From: Orlajensenia sp001423545
Lineage (GTDB): Bacteria; Actinomycetota; Actinomycetes; Actinomycetales; Microbacteriaceae
NCBI GenBank assembly: GCA_001423545.1
Contig: LMOK01000002.1
Span: forward strand, 992,001-1,056,000
Direction of reading: 5' to 3'
DNA: 64,000 nucleotides
Numbering within the stretch: the stretch's first letter is position 1; each line of letters begins with the position of its first letter. The notes below the pieces were generated by a model. The model saw nothing but the letters and a program-made list of their open reading frames with translations. It was not told where the DNA came from and searched no databases. Made by a program: the position numbers and the translations under genes. Positions 43,214-52,722 of the stretch are shown here, in pieces.

Positions 43214-44842
43214 TTGAGAACCAAGAGATTTGGCGTTGCAGCCATCGCTCTTGCCGCGGCGGGAGCACTCATCCTGTCCGGCTGCAGCACCGGCGGCGGC
43301 GGAGACGAGGCGCCCAAGGGCGACGCGACCGCGATCATCACCACGGACGGCACTGAACCCCAGAACCCGCTGATCCCGACCAACACCAACGAGGTCGGCG
43401 GCGGAAAGATCCTCGATGAGATCTTCGCGGGCCTCGTCTACTACGACGCCAAGGGCGCCCCGGTGAACGACATGGCCGAGTCCATCGAGTCCGACGACGC
43501 GACCACCTACACGATCAAGGTCAAGGCCGACCAGAAGTTCACCAACGGTGAGCCCGTCACGGCCGAGTCCTTCGTGAAGGCATGGAACTACGGTGCCGCT
43601 CTCGACAACGCGCAGCTCTCGAGCTACTTCTTCGAGTCGATCAAGGGCTTCAGCTACGACGTCAACGTTCCCGAGCTCGAGGGCCTGAAGGTCGTCGACG
43701 ACCTCACCTTCACGGTCGAGCTGAACCAGCCGGAGTCCGACTTCCCGCTGCGCCTCGGCTACTCGGCGTTCTACCCGCTGCCCGAGGCAGCATGGGAAGA
43801 CATCGCCGCGTTCGGTGAGAACCCGATCGGAAACGGCCCCTACAAGCTCGCTGAAGAGGGCGCGTGGGAGCACAACGAGAAGATCTCGCTCGTGAAGAAC
43901 GACGACTACACCGGTGGCCGCAAGCCTGCCAACGGCGGACTCGACATCATCTTCTACGCCACGCAGGAAGCGGCTTACGCCGACCTCCAGGGTGGCAACC
44001 TCGACGTCCTGACCGCGATCCCCTCGGGCGCGCTCGGCACCTACGAGGACGAGTTCGGCGACCGCAGCGTCAACCAGGCTGCTGCTGTCTTCCAGTCGTT
44101 CACCATCCCGGCGCGACTGCCGCACTTCTCGGGCGAAGAGGGCAACCTCCGTCGTCAGGCCATCTCGATGGCCATCAACCGCGACGAGATCACCGACGTG
44201 ATCTTCTCGGGCACCCGTACGCCGGCCCACGACTTCACGTCGCCGGTCATCGACGGCTACTCCGAGGACCTTGAAGGCTCCGAGGTGTTGGACTACAACC
44301 CCGACGAGGCCAAGAAGCTCTGGGCCGAGGCTGACGCCATCGCTCCGTGGGACGGCACCTTCAAGATCGCCTACAACGCCGACGGCGGCCACCAGGGCTG
44401 GGTCGACGCAGTGTCGAACAGCATCAAGAACGTTCTCGGTATCGACGCCTCCGGCGACCCGTACCCGACGTTCGCCGAGGCTCGCACGAAGATCACCGAC
44501 CGCTCGATCCAGACGGCGTTCCGTACCGGATGGCAGGCCGACTACCCGGCTCTGTACAACTTCCTCGGACCGCTCTACGGCACGGGTGCAGGCTCGAACG
44601 ACGGCGACTACAGCAACCCTGAGTTCGACCAGCTCCTCTCGGACGGCCTCGCTGAGACCGACCTCGAGGCTGCGAACAAGAACTTCCAGGACGCACAGGT
44701 CATCCTCTTCAAGGACCTCCCGGCAATCCCGCTCTGGTACGCGACCGTCAACGGCGCATGGAGCGAGACCGTCGAGAACGTCGAGTTCGGCTGGAACTCG
44801 GTGCCTCTGTACAACGAGGTGACGAAGACCGCCGCAGAGTAA
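43214..44842 (+). CDS. Oligopeptide ABC transporter substrate-binding lipoprotein
   Basis: A 542-residue family 5 solute-binding protein (OppA/DppA type) that captures peptides outside the cell. Signal peptide and lipobox LSGC with the lipidated Cys24 anchor it to the membrane. Family patterns include PLIPTNTNEVGGGKILDEIF, YTIKVKADQKFTNGEPVTAESF and NPIGNGPYKL. The start is TTG at 43214, chosen because AGGAGGAA lies at the right distance and the signal peptide begins there. The gene is free of GGATGCC and, like the rest of this operon, looks strongly codon-biased. A large hairpin separates it from the permease genes. Confidence 0.94.
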   Translation: MRTKRFGVAAIALAAAGALILSGCSTGGGGDEAPKGDATAIITTDGTEPQNPLIPTNTNEVGGGKILDEIFAGLVYYDAKGAPVNDMAESIESDDATTYTIKVKADQKFTNGEPVTAESFVKAWNYGAALDNAQLSSYFFESIKGFSYDVNVPELEGLKVVDDLTFTVELNQPESDFPLRLGYSAFYPLPEAAWEDIAAFGENPIGNGPYKLAEEGAWEHNEKISLVKNDDYTGGRKPANGGLDIIFYATQEAAYADLQGGNLDVLTAIPSGALGTYEDEFGDRSVNQAAAVFQSFTIPARLPHFSGEEGNLRRQAISMAINRDEITDVIFSGTRTPAHDFTSPVIDGYSEDLEGSEVLDYNPDEAKKLWAEADAIAPWDGTFKIAYNADGGHQGWVDAVSNSIKNVLGIDASGDPYPTFAEARTKITDRSIQTAFRTGWQADYPALYNFLGPLYGTGAGSNDGDYSNPEFDQLLSDGLAETDLEAANKNFQDAQVILFKDLPAIPLWYATVNGAWSETVENVEFGWNSVPLYNEVTKTAAE

Positions 44843-44886
44843 TTCTCGTGGCACACCGCTGAGGGGTTAGTATTCCTGAAGCACTC

Positions 44887-44917
44887 GTGGGGCGGTAGCT
44901 ATCAGCTGCCGCCCCAC
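44887..44917 (+). terminator. Intra-operon hairpin between binding protein and permease
   Basis: GTGGGGCGGTAGC (44887-44899) pairs with GCTGCCGCCCCAC (44905-44917), all but one pair Watson-Crick, around TATCA. It may stop part of the transcription or protect the 3' end of the binding-protein message, giving more binding protein than permease. Confidence 0.65.
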
Positions 44918-45003
44918 TCCCACGCTCGACCTCCGAATGGCGTCACAGCGCTACTCTGAGATGATCGAGCTTGAAAGACAGATTGGTTCTCTCATGCCAA
45001 AAA

Positions 45004-45018
45004 CCCCGGATTGCGGGG
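45004..45018 (+). promoter_or_regulatory. Small hairpin over the permease ribosome site
   Basis: CCCCG (45004-45008) and CGGGG (45014-45018) pair around GATTG, nine bases before the oppB ATG at 45027. The GGGG is the only ribosome-site-like sequence there, so translation may be limited by this stem. Confidence 0.4.
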
Positions 45019-45026
45019 CCTGATCC

Positions 45027-45956
45027 ATGGCCGGCTACATCCTCCGTCGAGTGCTCCAGGCAGTGCCTGTCCTCCTCGGCACGACGTTCCTCATCTACTT
45101 CATGGTCTTCGCCATGCCGGGTGACCCCATCGTCGCCCTGTTCGGAGACAAGACTCCGAATCCGGCGGTCATCGAGCAGCTGCGTGAGCGCTACCACTTC
45201 GACCAGCCGTTCATCGTGCAGTACCTCCTGTTCCTCAAGGGGATCTTCGTCGGCGACTTCGGCATCTCGTTCTCCGGTCAGCCCGTCACCGAGATCCTCG
45301 CGAAGACCTTCCCGGTGACGCTGCGTCTCGCAGCACTCGCGATCTTCTTCGAGATGATCGCCGGCATCGGCGTCGGCCTCATCGCGGGTCTGCGCAAGGG
45401 CAAGTTCTTCGACTCGAGCGCCCTCGCCGTCAGCCTCATCCTGATCTCGGTTCCGGTCTTCGTCATCGCGTTCGTCGCCCAGCTCGTCTTCGCGATCAAC
45501 CTCGGTTGGTTCCGGGCGACGGTGGGGCCCGGTGCGCCCCTGCAGGACCTGATCCTGCCGGCCCTCGTGCTCGCGACGATCAGCTTCGCGCAGATCCAAC
45601 GACTGACACGGTCGTCAGTCATCGAGACCAGCGGACAGGACTTCGTTCGCACTGCGGCGAGCAAGGGCCTCAGCCGCCGTCGCATCGTTCCCGTGCACAT
45701 CCTGCGCAACTCCCTCATCCCCGTCGTCACCTACCTGGCCGTCGACTTCGGCACGCTCATGGTCGGCGCGACGGTGACCGAGGGAATCTTCAACGTGCCC
45801 GGAGTCGGGCGCACCCTGTACCAGGCCATCATCCGAGGAGAGCGCCCCACAGTCGTCGCGTTCGTCACGGTCATGGTGCTGATCTACCTCGTGGTGAACC
45901 TGCTGGTGGATCTGCTGTACGCCGTTCTCGACCCGAGGATCCGTTATGCCAAGTAG
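45027..45956 (+). CDS. Oligopeptide ABC transporter permease (OppB type)
   Basis: A 309-residue inner-membrane permease with about six helices. It starts GYILRRVLQAVPVLLGTTF, typical of OppB/DppB, and has the ATPase-contact loop VRTAASKGLSRRRIVPVHILRNSL (EAA-type) and TVTEGIFNVPGVGRTLYQAI. The start is ATG at 45027. The stop overlaps the next permease start by 11 bases. Confidence 0.94.
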   Translation: MAGYILRRVLQAVPVLLGTTFLIYFMVFAMPGDPIVALFGDKTPNPAVIEQLRERYHFDQPFIVQYLLFLKGIFVGDFGISFSGQPVTEILAKTFPVTLRLAALAIFFEMIAGIGVGLIAGLRKGKFFDSSALAVSLILISVPVFVIAFVAQLVFAINLGWFRATVGPGAPLQDLILPALVLATISFAQIQRLTRSSVIETSGQDFVRTAASKGLSRRRIVPVHILRNSLIPVVTYLAVDFGTLMVGATVTEGIFNVPGVGRTLYQAIIRGERPTVVAFVTVMVLIYLVVNLLVDLLYAVLDPRIRYAK

Positions 45957-46893
45957 AAACTCCCAGCAGAATCACTTCGTCGCGCCTCTCGAGGAGACGC
46001 CGCTCGTCGCGATCGACCAGGTCAAGACCGAGGGCAAGCCCTCGAATCTCTGGATCGACGCCTGGCACGATGTGCGCAAGCGTCCGATGTTCTGGATCTC
46101 CTCGGTGATGATCTTCGTGATCGTGACCGTTGCGCTCTTCCCGTCGCTGTTCACTTCCGTCGACCCGACGTTCTGCGAGCTCTCCAAGAGCCTCGACGGC
46201 CCCGGCGGCGACAGCGTGCTCGGCTACACCAAGCAGGGCTGCGACATCTACTCGCGCATCATCTACGGCACCGGCACCTCGTTGTCGGTGGGAATCATCG
46301 TCACCGTGCTGGTCTTCGTGCTGGGCATCGTCTTCGGGGCGTTCGCCGGGTTCTACGGCGGCTGGGTCGACGGCGTGCTGTCCCGCGTCGGAGACATCTT
46401 CTTCTCGATCCCCTACATCCTCGCCGCCGTGGTCATCATGAGCGTCTTCTCGGCGTACCGAAGCGTGTGGGTCATCTCCCTCGCGATCGGTATCTTCGCG
46501 TGGCCGTCGACGGCCCGCGTCCTGCGAGCCGAGATCTTCAGGGTGAAGAACGCCGACTACGTCATGGCCGCCACGGCGATCGGAGTCTCGCGCTTCCGCA
46601 TCCTGCTGCGTCACGTCCTGCCGAACTCGATCGCGCCGGTCATCGTCGTCACGACGATCTCGCTCGCGGCCGCCATCGTCGCCGAGGCGACGCTCTCGTT
46701 CCTCGGTGTCGGGCTCCCGAGCACGACCATGTCGTGGGGCAACGACATCAGCCAGGCGCAGAACGACCTCCGGGTCGCTCCGCAGACCCTGATCTACCCG
46801 TCGATCGCTCTCTCGCTCACCGTGCTGAGCTTCATCATGCTCGGCGAGGTCGTGCGTGACGCGCTCGACCCGAAGGCGAGGGCCGCACGATGA
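45946..46893 (+). CDS. Oligopeptide ABC transporter permease (OppC type)
   Basis: A 315-residue second permease, with an N-terminal cytoplasmic extension (about 45 residues), then LWIDAWHDVRKRPMFWISSV and about six helices. The ATPase-contact loop is DYVMAATAIGVSRFRILLRHVLPNS, and PDSTMSWGN-like GLPSTTMSWGNDISQAQN follows, typical of OppC/DppC. The start at ATG 45946 lies in the end of oppB; its stop overlaps the ATPase start (ATGA). Confidence 0.94.
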   Translation: MPSRNSQQNHFVAPLEETPLVAIDQVKTEGKPSNLWIDAWHDVRKRPMFWISSVMIFVIVTVALFPSLFTSVDPTFCELSKSLDGPGGDSVLGYTKQGCDIYSRIIYGTGTSLSVGIIVTVLVFVLGIVFGAFAGFYGGWVDGVLSRVGDIFFSIPYILAAVVIMSVFSAYRSVWVISLAIGIFAWPSTARVLRAEIFRVKNADYVMAATAIGVSRFRILLRHVLPNSIAPVIVVTTISLAAAIVAEATLSFLGVGLPSTTMSWGNDISQAQNDLRVAPQTLIYPSIALSLTVLSFIMLGEVVRDALDPKARAAR

Positions 46894-48647
46894 GCTCAGT
46901 GACGAGGCAGAACGACGGGAACACCGTGAACTCACAGAACGACGAACGCCCCATCCTCGAGATCAAGGATCTCGAAGTGGGCTTCAACACCCAGAACGGC
47001 CTCGTGAAGGCCGTCGACGGTGTGAACATCACCCTGTACCGCGGGCAGTCGCTCGCGATCGTGGGGGAGTCCGGCTCGGGCAAGTCGACGACGGCGCACG
47101 CCATCATCAACCTGCTCCCGGGAACAGGCAAGATCACCGGCGGGTCGATCAAGCTCGACGGTCAGGAACTCTCCACGGCCACGCCCAAGGAGATGGAGGA
47201 CATCCGCGGTCGCCGCATCGGCTTCGTGCCGCAGGACCCGATGTCCAACCTCAACCCCGTCTGGAGCATCGGCTTCCAGGTGGAGGAGGCCATCCGCTCC
47301 AACGGCATCGCCAGCGGGAAGAAGGATGTGCGTGCGCGCGCCATCGAGGTACTGAAGCAGGCAGGTCTCGGCGACGCCGACCGCCGTCTCAAGCAGTACC
47401 CGCACCAGTTCTCGGGCGGTATGCGCCAGCGCGTGCTCATCGGAATGGGCCTGGCCGCGAACCCGCAGCTGCTCATCGCCGACGAGCCGACCTCGGCGCT
47501 CGACGTCACGGTGCAGCGCGTCATCCTCGACCACCTCGAGACCCTGACGCGCGACCTCGGCACCACCCTGCTGTTCATCACGCACGACCTCGGCCTCGCC
47601 GCCGAACGCGCCGAGCAGCTCGTGGTCATGTACAAGGGCAAGGTCGTCGAGTCCGGGCCGTCGGTGAAGATCCTGAAGGATCCGCAGCACCCGTACACGC
47701 AGCGACTGGTCGCCGCAGCACCGAGCCTCGCTTCCCGCCGCATCCAGGCGAGCGACACGCCTCTCGCCGAGCTCGACATCCACGCGCCGGCCGAAGCCGA
47801 GGTCGTCGACCTCATCGCGACGGCCGAGGCACGTGCTGAGGCCCGCGAGAACTCGGCGACGCTCCCGCCGGCGATCGTGGTCGAGGACCTGACGAAGGTC
47901 TACAAGATCCGCGGTTCGGGGGAGTTCAAGGCCGTCGACAGTGTCTCGTTCCAGATCGCCAAGGGCACCACCATGGCGCTCGTCGGCGAGTCCGGTTCGG
48001 GCAAGTCGACCGTCGCGAAGATGCTGCTGAAGCTCGAGGACGCGACCAGCGGCAAGATCATCGTCGGTGGCCAGGACCTCAACGCCCTCGGCGGCAAGGA
48101 GCTGTTCAACCTGCGCAGCCGCATGCAGCCGGTGTTCCAGGACCCGTACGGATCGCTGAACCCGCTGCGCAACATCGGCAACACGATCAGCGAGCCGATG
48201 TCGGTGCACGGGGTCGGAACGCGCAAGTCGCGCCAGGCGCGGGTGTTCGAGCTGCTCGACCAGGTGTCGTTGCCGAAGATGCTCGTCAGCCGCTACCCGA
48301 ACGAGCTGTCGGGCGGACAGCGTCAGCGCATCGCCATCGCGCGTGCTCTGGCACTCAAGCCCGAGATCGTCATCCTCGACGAGGCCGTGTCGGCCCTCGA
48401 CGTGCTGGTGCAGGCCCAGATCCTGCGCCTGCTCGCCGACCTGCAGGCCGAGCTCGACCTGACCTACCTCTTCATCACGCACGACCTCGCCGTCGTGCGC
48501 GTGATCGCCGACCACGTGGCGGTCATGCAGAAGGGCAAGATCGTCGAGTACTCGAGCACCGACGAGGTGTTCGAGAACCCTCAGCAGCAGTACACGCAGG
48601 ATCTCCTGGCGGCCATCCCCGGGGCGAGCATCGAGCTCGCCTCCTAG
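46890..48647 (+). CDS. Fused oligopeptide ABC transporter ATP-binding protein (OppD-OppF)
   Basis: A 585-residue double ATPase. The first domain has Walker A GESGSGKSTTAH (from about residue 57), signature FSGGMRQRVLIG and Walker B LLIADEPTSALD. The second has GESGSGKSTVAKM (about 366), LSGGQRQRIAIARAL and IVILDEAVSALD, with Ala instead of the usual Pro. An oligopeptide C-terminal region (HPYTQRLVAAAPS) follows the first domain. It energises the two permeases for peptide uptake. The start is ATG at 46890. A 14-bp-arm terminator follows. Confidence 0.95.
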   Translation: MSSVTRQNDGNTVNSQNDERPILEIKDLEVGFNTQNGLVKAVDGVNITLYRGQSLAIVGESGSGKSTTAHAIINLLPGTGKITGGSIKLDGQELSTATPKEMEDIRGRRIGFVPQDPMSNLNPVWSIGFQVEEAIRSNGIASGKKDVRARAIEVLKQAGLGDADRRLKQYPHQFSGGMRQRVLIGMGLAANPQLLIADEPTSALDVTVQRVILDHLETLTRDLGTTLLFITHDLGLAAERAEQLVVMYKGKVVESGPSVKILKDPQHPYTQRLVAAAPSLASRRIQASDTPLAELDIHAPAEAEVVDLIATAEARAEARENSATLPPAIVVEDLTKVYKIRGSGEFKAVDSVSFQIAKGTTMALVGESGSGKSTVAKMLLKLEDATSGKIIVGGQDLNALGGKELFNLRSRMQPVFQDPYGSLNPLRNIGNTISEPMSVHGVGTRKSRQARVFELLDQVSLPKMLVSRYPNELSGGQRQRIAIARALALKPEIVILDEAVSALDVLVQAQILRLLADLQAELDLTYLFITHDLAVVRVIADHVAVMQKGKIVEYSSTDEVFENPQQQYTQDLLAAIPGASIELAS

Positions 48648-48665
48648 GTTCAGGCGTCCGGTTGG

Positions 48666-48697
48666 TGAACGGCGGGTCCGCATGGACCCGCCGTTCA
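48666..48697 (+). terminator. Strong terminator of the opp operon
   Basis: TGAACGGCGGGTCC (48666-48679) and its exact complement (48684-48697) enclose GCAT, 19 bases after the stop. A possible -10 for typA (TAAACT, 48709-48714) follows just after. Confidence 0.85.
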
Positions 48698-48858
48698 GCA
48701 TTACAGGCTAAACTCGAGGGATTGGGCTGTGCGCACTTCAGCGCGCCGACCCGCAGACCCCATTGAGCGCCGCATCCGCGACGCCTGCGCACCCGACACC
48801 GAGCTTCAGCCCGATGTTGTGACAGAGCGCGAACCGAAGAAACCCAAGGACAAGACTT

Positions 48859-50769
48859 ATGGCAATCGCCCTGCGCTCAGACATCCGGAATGTGGCCATC
48901 GTGGCGCACGTCGACCACGGCAAGACGACTCTCGTCGATGCCATGCTCGGTCAGACCCACTCCTTCTCCGACCACGCCCACGTCGAAGAGCGCGCGATGG
49001 ACTCCAACGAGCTCGAGCGTGAGAAGGGCATCACGATCCTCGCCAAGAACACGGCGATCACGTACAACGGCGTTCACGCCACCGAGGGTCCCATCACCAT
49101 CAACGTGATCGACACCCCCGGCCACGCCGACTTCGGTGGCGAGGTCGAGCGCGGCCTGTCCATGGTCGACGGCGTCGTCCTGCTCGTCGACGCGTCGGAG
49201 GGCCCGCTGCCCCAGACGCGCTTCGTGCTGCGCAAGGCCCTCGAGGCCAAGCTCCCCGTCATCCTGCTGGTCAACAAGACCGACCGCCCCGACGCGCGCA
49301 TCGACGAGGTCGTCGCCGAGAGCCAGGACCTCCTGCTCGGCCTCGCCTCCGACATGGCCGACGACGTTCCCGACCTCGACCTCGACGCCATCCTCGACGT
49401 CCCCGTCGTGTACGCCTCCGGCCGTAACGGCGCCGCGAGCCTCACCAAGCCCGAGAACGGCACCCTGCCCGACAACGACGACCTCGAGCCGCTGTTCGGC
49501 GCGATCCTCGAGCACATCCCCGCTCCGAAGTACGACGACGAGGCGCCCCTACAGGCCTGGGTCACCAACCTCGACGCCTCGCCGTTCCTCGGCCGCCTCG
49601 CCCTGCTCCGCGTCTTCAACGGCACGCTCAAGAAGGGCGAGACCGTCGCCTGGGTGCGTCACGACGGGCAGGTCAAGAACGTGCGCATCACCGAGCTCCT
49701 GAAGACTCGCGCGCTCGACCGCTACCCGGCCGAGAGCGCGGGCCCCGGCGACATCGTCGCCGTCGCCGGCTTCGAGGACATCACCATCGGCGAGACCCTC
49801 GCCGACCCCGACGACGTGCGTCCGCTTCCGCAGATCCACGTCGACGAGCCCGCCATCTCGATGACCATCGGAACCAACACCTCGCCGCTCGTCGGCAAGG
49901 TCAAGGGTCACAAGCTCACCGCGCGCATGGTCAAGGACCGCCTCGACCGCGAACTCGTCGGAAACGTCTCGCTCAAGATCGTCGACATCGGACGCCCCGA
50001 CGCCTGGGAGGTCCAGGGTCGTGGAGAGCTCGCTCTCGCCATCCTCGTCGAGCAGATGCGCCGTGAGGGCTTCGAGCTCACCGTCGGCAAGCCGCAGGTG
50101 GTCACCAAGCGCGTCGACGGCAAGCTGCACGAGCCGTACGAGCACCTGACCATCGATGCTCCCGAGGAGTACCTCGGCGCGATCACGCAGCTGATGGCAT
50201 CGCGCAAGGGCCGCATGGACAACATGGCCAACCACGGCACCGGCTGGGTGCGCATGGAGTTCATCGTCCCCTCGCGAGGCCTCATCGGCTTCCGCACCGA
50301 GTTCCTCACGACCACGCGCGGCACCGGCATCGCCAACGCCATCTCGCACGGCTACGAGGAGTGGGCCGGTGAGATCGTCACCCGCAACAACGGCTCGATC
50401 GTCGCCGACCGGTCCGGTGTCGTCACCCCGTTCGCCATCATCGCGCTCCAGGAGCGCATGAGCTTCTTCGTGAACCCCACCGAAGAGGTCTACGAGGGCA
50501 TGGTCATCGGCGAGAACTCGCGCTCCGACGACATGGACGTGAACATCACCAAGGAGAAGAAGCTGACCAACATGCGTCAGTCGACCTCCGACACCTTCGA
50601 GTCGATGACGCCGTCGCGTCAGCTCTCGCTCGAGGAGTGCCTCGAGTTCGCCCGCGAGGACGAGTGCGTCGAGGTCACCCCCGCCAACGTGCGCATCCGC
50701 AAGGTGGAGCTCGACGCCCAGTCGCGCGCCCGCTCGACCTCGCGTCTGAAGAAGCAGAACCAGAACTAG
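48859..50769 (+). CDS. typA: Translational GTPase TypA/BipA
   Basis: A 636-residue ribosome-associated GTPase that helps assembly and stress or cold adaptation. G domain motifs are AHVDHGKTTLVDAML (G1), DTPGHADFGGEVERGL (G3) and NKTDRPDARI (G4). It also has EF-G-like domains with LFGAILEHIPAPK, the hallmark RGELALAILVEQMRREGFEL, and a TypA-specific C-terminus. The start is ATG at 48859 with AAGGAC upstream. The 211-base leader region holds the opp terminator and GC-rich sequence only. No GGATGCC is present in the gene. Confidence 0.97.
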   Translation: MAIALRSDIRNVAIVAHVDHGKTTLVDAMLGQTHSFSDHAHVEERAMDSNELEREKGITILAKNTAITYNGVHATEGPITINVIDTPGHADFGGEVERGLSMVDGVVLLVDASEGPLPQTRFVLRKALEAKLPVILLVNKTDRPDARIDEVVAESQDLLLGLASDMADDVPDLDLDAILDVPVVYASGRNGAASLTKPENGTLPDNDDLEPLFGAILEHIPAPKYDDEAPLQAWVTNLDASPFLGRLALLRVFNGTLKKGETVAWVRHDGQVKNVRITELLKTRALDRYPAESAGPGDIVAVAGFEDITIGETLADPDDVRPLPQIHVDEPAISMTIGTNTSPLVGKVKGHKLTARMVKDRLDRELVGNVSLKIVDIGRPDAWEVQGRGELALAILVEQMRREGFELTVGKPQVVTKRVDGKLHEPYEHLTIDAPEEYLGAITQLMASRKGRMDNMANHGTGWVRMEFIVPSRGLIGFRTEFLTTTRGTGIANAISHGYEEWAGEIVTRNNGSIVADRSGVVTPFAIIALQERMSFFVNPTEEVYEGMVIGENSRSDDMDVNITKEKKLTNMRQSTSDTFESMTPSRQLSLEECLEFAREDECVEVTPANVRIRKVELDAQSRARSTSRLKKQNQN

Positions 50770-50830
50770 TCGTTCGCCGTCACCTCGGGTGCCGCGAGTA
50801 CGCTGGAGCGACCCGAGCCTTGGAGAGATC

Positions 50831-51262
50831 ATGCCGTTCCGCACCCGCCTCGCCGTGCCCGCCATCGCCGTCGCCCTCCTGCTGACGCCGGCCCTCGCCG
50901 GCTGCGGTGTCGTCGAGTCGGCCGTCGACCAGGCCACCGGAGGGCAGGTGAGCGTGGGCGGCAAGCTCCCGAAGGGCTGGCCCGAGGAGGTTCCCGTCGT
51001 CGACGGGAAGATCCTGGTGGGTGCCGGCGGACAGGGCGACGGCGGCAGCGGATGGATCGTGACCGTCGACGCGACGGCGGCCGATCCCATCGCTGAGGCC
51101 ACCACGCAGCTGGAGGATGCCGGCTTCAGCGTCGACAGCGCCGCCGAGGCCTCGACGGACGACGGCGGCTTCGTGGCCATGAAGAACGAGAACTACAGCG
51201 TGCTGGTGGCGGGCACCAAGGACGGCCTGCTCTACACGGTGACGCCCCTGCCGGCTGGCTGA
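50831..51262 (+). CDS. Small lipoprotein of unknown function
   Basis: A 143-residue exported protein. It has a signal peptide with lipobox LAGC (Cys25), then VVESAVDQATGGQVSVGGKLPKG and a compact alpha/beta domain. Proteins of this pattern (PKGWPEEVPVVDG) are widespread and unstudied in Microbacteriaceae. The start is ATG at 50831 with GGAGAGA upstream. It is convergent with efeB, which ends 22 bases away. Confidence 0.7.
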   Translation: MPFRTRLAVPAIAVALLLTPALAGCGVVESAVDQATGGQVSVGGKLPKGWPEEVPVVDGKILVGAGGQGDGGSGWIVTVDATAADPIAEATTQLEDAGFSVDSAAEASTDDGGFVAMKNENYSVLVAGTKDGLLYTVTPLPAG

Positions 51263-51284
51263 GCTCGGCGCGCAGCGACCGCGC

Positions 51285-52640
51285 TCAGGCGAACAGCGGA
51301 GCGCCCACGTACGAACCCTCGCGGGCTCCGGGCGGGATCGCGAAGATCGCCGAGCCGACGTGCTTGATGTACTCGTTGAGGGCATCGGCCGCGAGGCTGC
51401 GCTGGATGCCGATGAACTGCTCGGGTGAGCGCTGATACGACATGAAGAACAGGCCGGCGTCGAGGCGGCCGAGCTCGTCGTTCCCATCGACGAAGTTGTA
51501 GCCGCGACGCAGCAGGCTGGCGCCCTTGTTGACTGTCGGATGGGCCAGGCGCACGTGGGCGTCGGTGTCGATCGCCGGCGTGCCCGCCCCGGTCTCGGCC
51601 TCGAAGTCGGGCTCCGTGAACTCCGTGCCGCCCGAGAGCGGCGCTCCCTCGCCCTTGTCTCGTCCGATCACGCGCTCCTGTTCCTCGAGCCTGGTGCGGT
51701 CCCAGGTCTCGATGATCATGCGGATCTTGCGGGTGACGAGATAGCTGCCGCCGGCCAGCCACGCGGGCGAATCCGTCGATCCCACGAAGACCTGATCGTC
51801 GACCAGCTTCGTGTCCTCCGACTTGACGTTCGCCGTGCCGTCCTTGAATCCGAACAGGTTGCGGGGGGTGAGCTGAGACGTCGACGTCGAGGACGTGCGG
51901 CCGAAGCCGAGCTGCGACCACCGGATGGAGGCGCGGCCGAAGGCGATGCGGCTGAGGTTGCGGATGGCGTGGACGGCCACCTGCGGGTCGTCGGCACAGG
52001 CCTGGATGCAGAGGTCGCCCCCGCCGAGTTCCGGCCGGAGCGAATCGCCGGAGAATCGCGGAAGTCTGGTGAGCAGCTCGGGGCGCTGTGCGGCGATTCC
52101 GAATCGATCCTCGCCGTCCTCGGTCGAGAAGAGTGTCGGGCCGAAGCCGAACGTGATCGTGAGGCCGGCCGCCGGAAGTCCGAGGGCCTCGCCGGTGTCT
52201 GCGGGCGGCGCCAGCGGCGAACCGCCGACGGCCCCGCCATCCGTCACCTCGAGCCCCTGAGTCATGCGGGCGGCGGCGTACGTCCAGTCCTGCAACAGCT
52301 CGATGAGGTCGTCGCGGCCGGCTCCTGCAGCCATGTCGTAGGCGGCGAAGTGCAGGCGGTCCTGGGCCGGTGTCGTGATGCCGGCCTGTCTGGCGCCGTA
52401 GAAGGGGTAGATCGCATCGCGCTGCGATGAGGCGGATGCCGCAGCCGCCCCGGCCGCAGCCCCTGCTGCTCCACCGACGACGAGCCCGGCGGCTCCGGCG
52501 CCCACGAGGCCGAAGAGACCGCGGCGCGAGAGCCCGGACGGGCGGCCGACCGTCGCGTCGGCAGCACTCTCGGCCGGCTCGGCAGCGCTCGTGTTCTCGG
52601 GCGCCGAATCGGGGCCGGCGTCAGGATTCATTCCGCTCAT
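51285..52640 (-). CDS. efeB: Deferrochelatase/peroxidase EfeB (Dyp type)
   Basis: A 451-residue haem peroxidase exported folded by the Tat system: a twin-arginine signal SRRGLFGLVGAGAAGL follows an acidic Ala/Glu leader. The Dyp hallmark GFKDGTANVK and haem-ligand histidine region DAHVRLAHP are visible. It works with EfeU and EfeO in Fe2+ uptake, oxidising iron or taking it from haem. The start is ATG at 52640 with AGGAAG upstream; a second ATG nine bases on is possible. It is the last gene of efeU-efeO-efeB, 82 bases after efeO. Confidence 0.94.
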   Translation of the reverse strand: MSGMNPDAGPDSAPENTSAAEPAESAADATVGRPSGLSRRGLFGLVGAGAAGLVVGGAAGAAAGAAAASASSQRDAIYPFYGARQAGITTPAQDRLHFAAYDMAAGAGRDDLIELLQDWTYAAARMTQGLEVTDGGAVGGSPLAPPADTGEALGLPAAGLTITFGFGPTLFSTEDGEDRFGIAAQRPELLTRLPRFSGDSLRPELGGGDLCIQACADDPQVAVHAIRNLSRIAFGRASIRWSQLGFGRTSSTSTSQLTPRNLFGFKDGTANVKSEDTKLVDDQVFVGSTDSPAWLAGGSYLVTRKIRMIIETWDRTRLEEQERVIGRDKGEGAPLSGGTEFTEPDFEAETGAGTPAIDTDAHVRLAHPTVNKGASLLRRGYNFVDGNDELGRLDAGLFFMSYQRSPEQFIGIQRSLAADALNEYIKHVGSAIFAIPPGAREGSYVGAPLFA

Positions 52641-52722
52641 GGTACTTCCTGTTGCCGTGGAAACGCCTGACGGGCCGGACTGCGGATGCTCTCCGCAGAC
52701 CGGCCCGTTTCGGGCGGTCGGG

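Noticed and set aside
46932..48701. 589-codon minus-strand frame opposite the fused ATPase
   Set aside because: Antisense of two ABC ATPase domains; repetitive Arg/Val/Asp/His composition.
48729..49022. GTG-started frame before and into typA
   Set aside because: Its second half is typA in another frame, and the leader part has no ribosome site or known motif.
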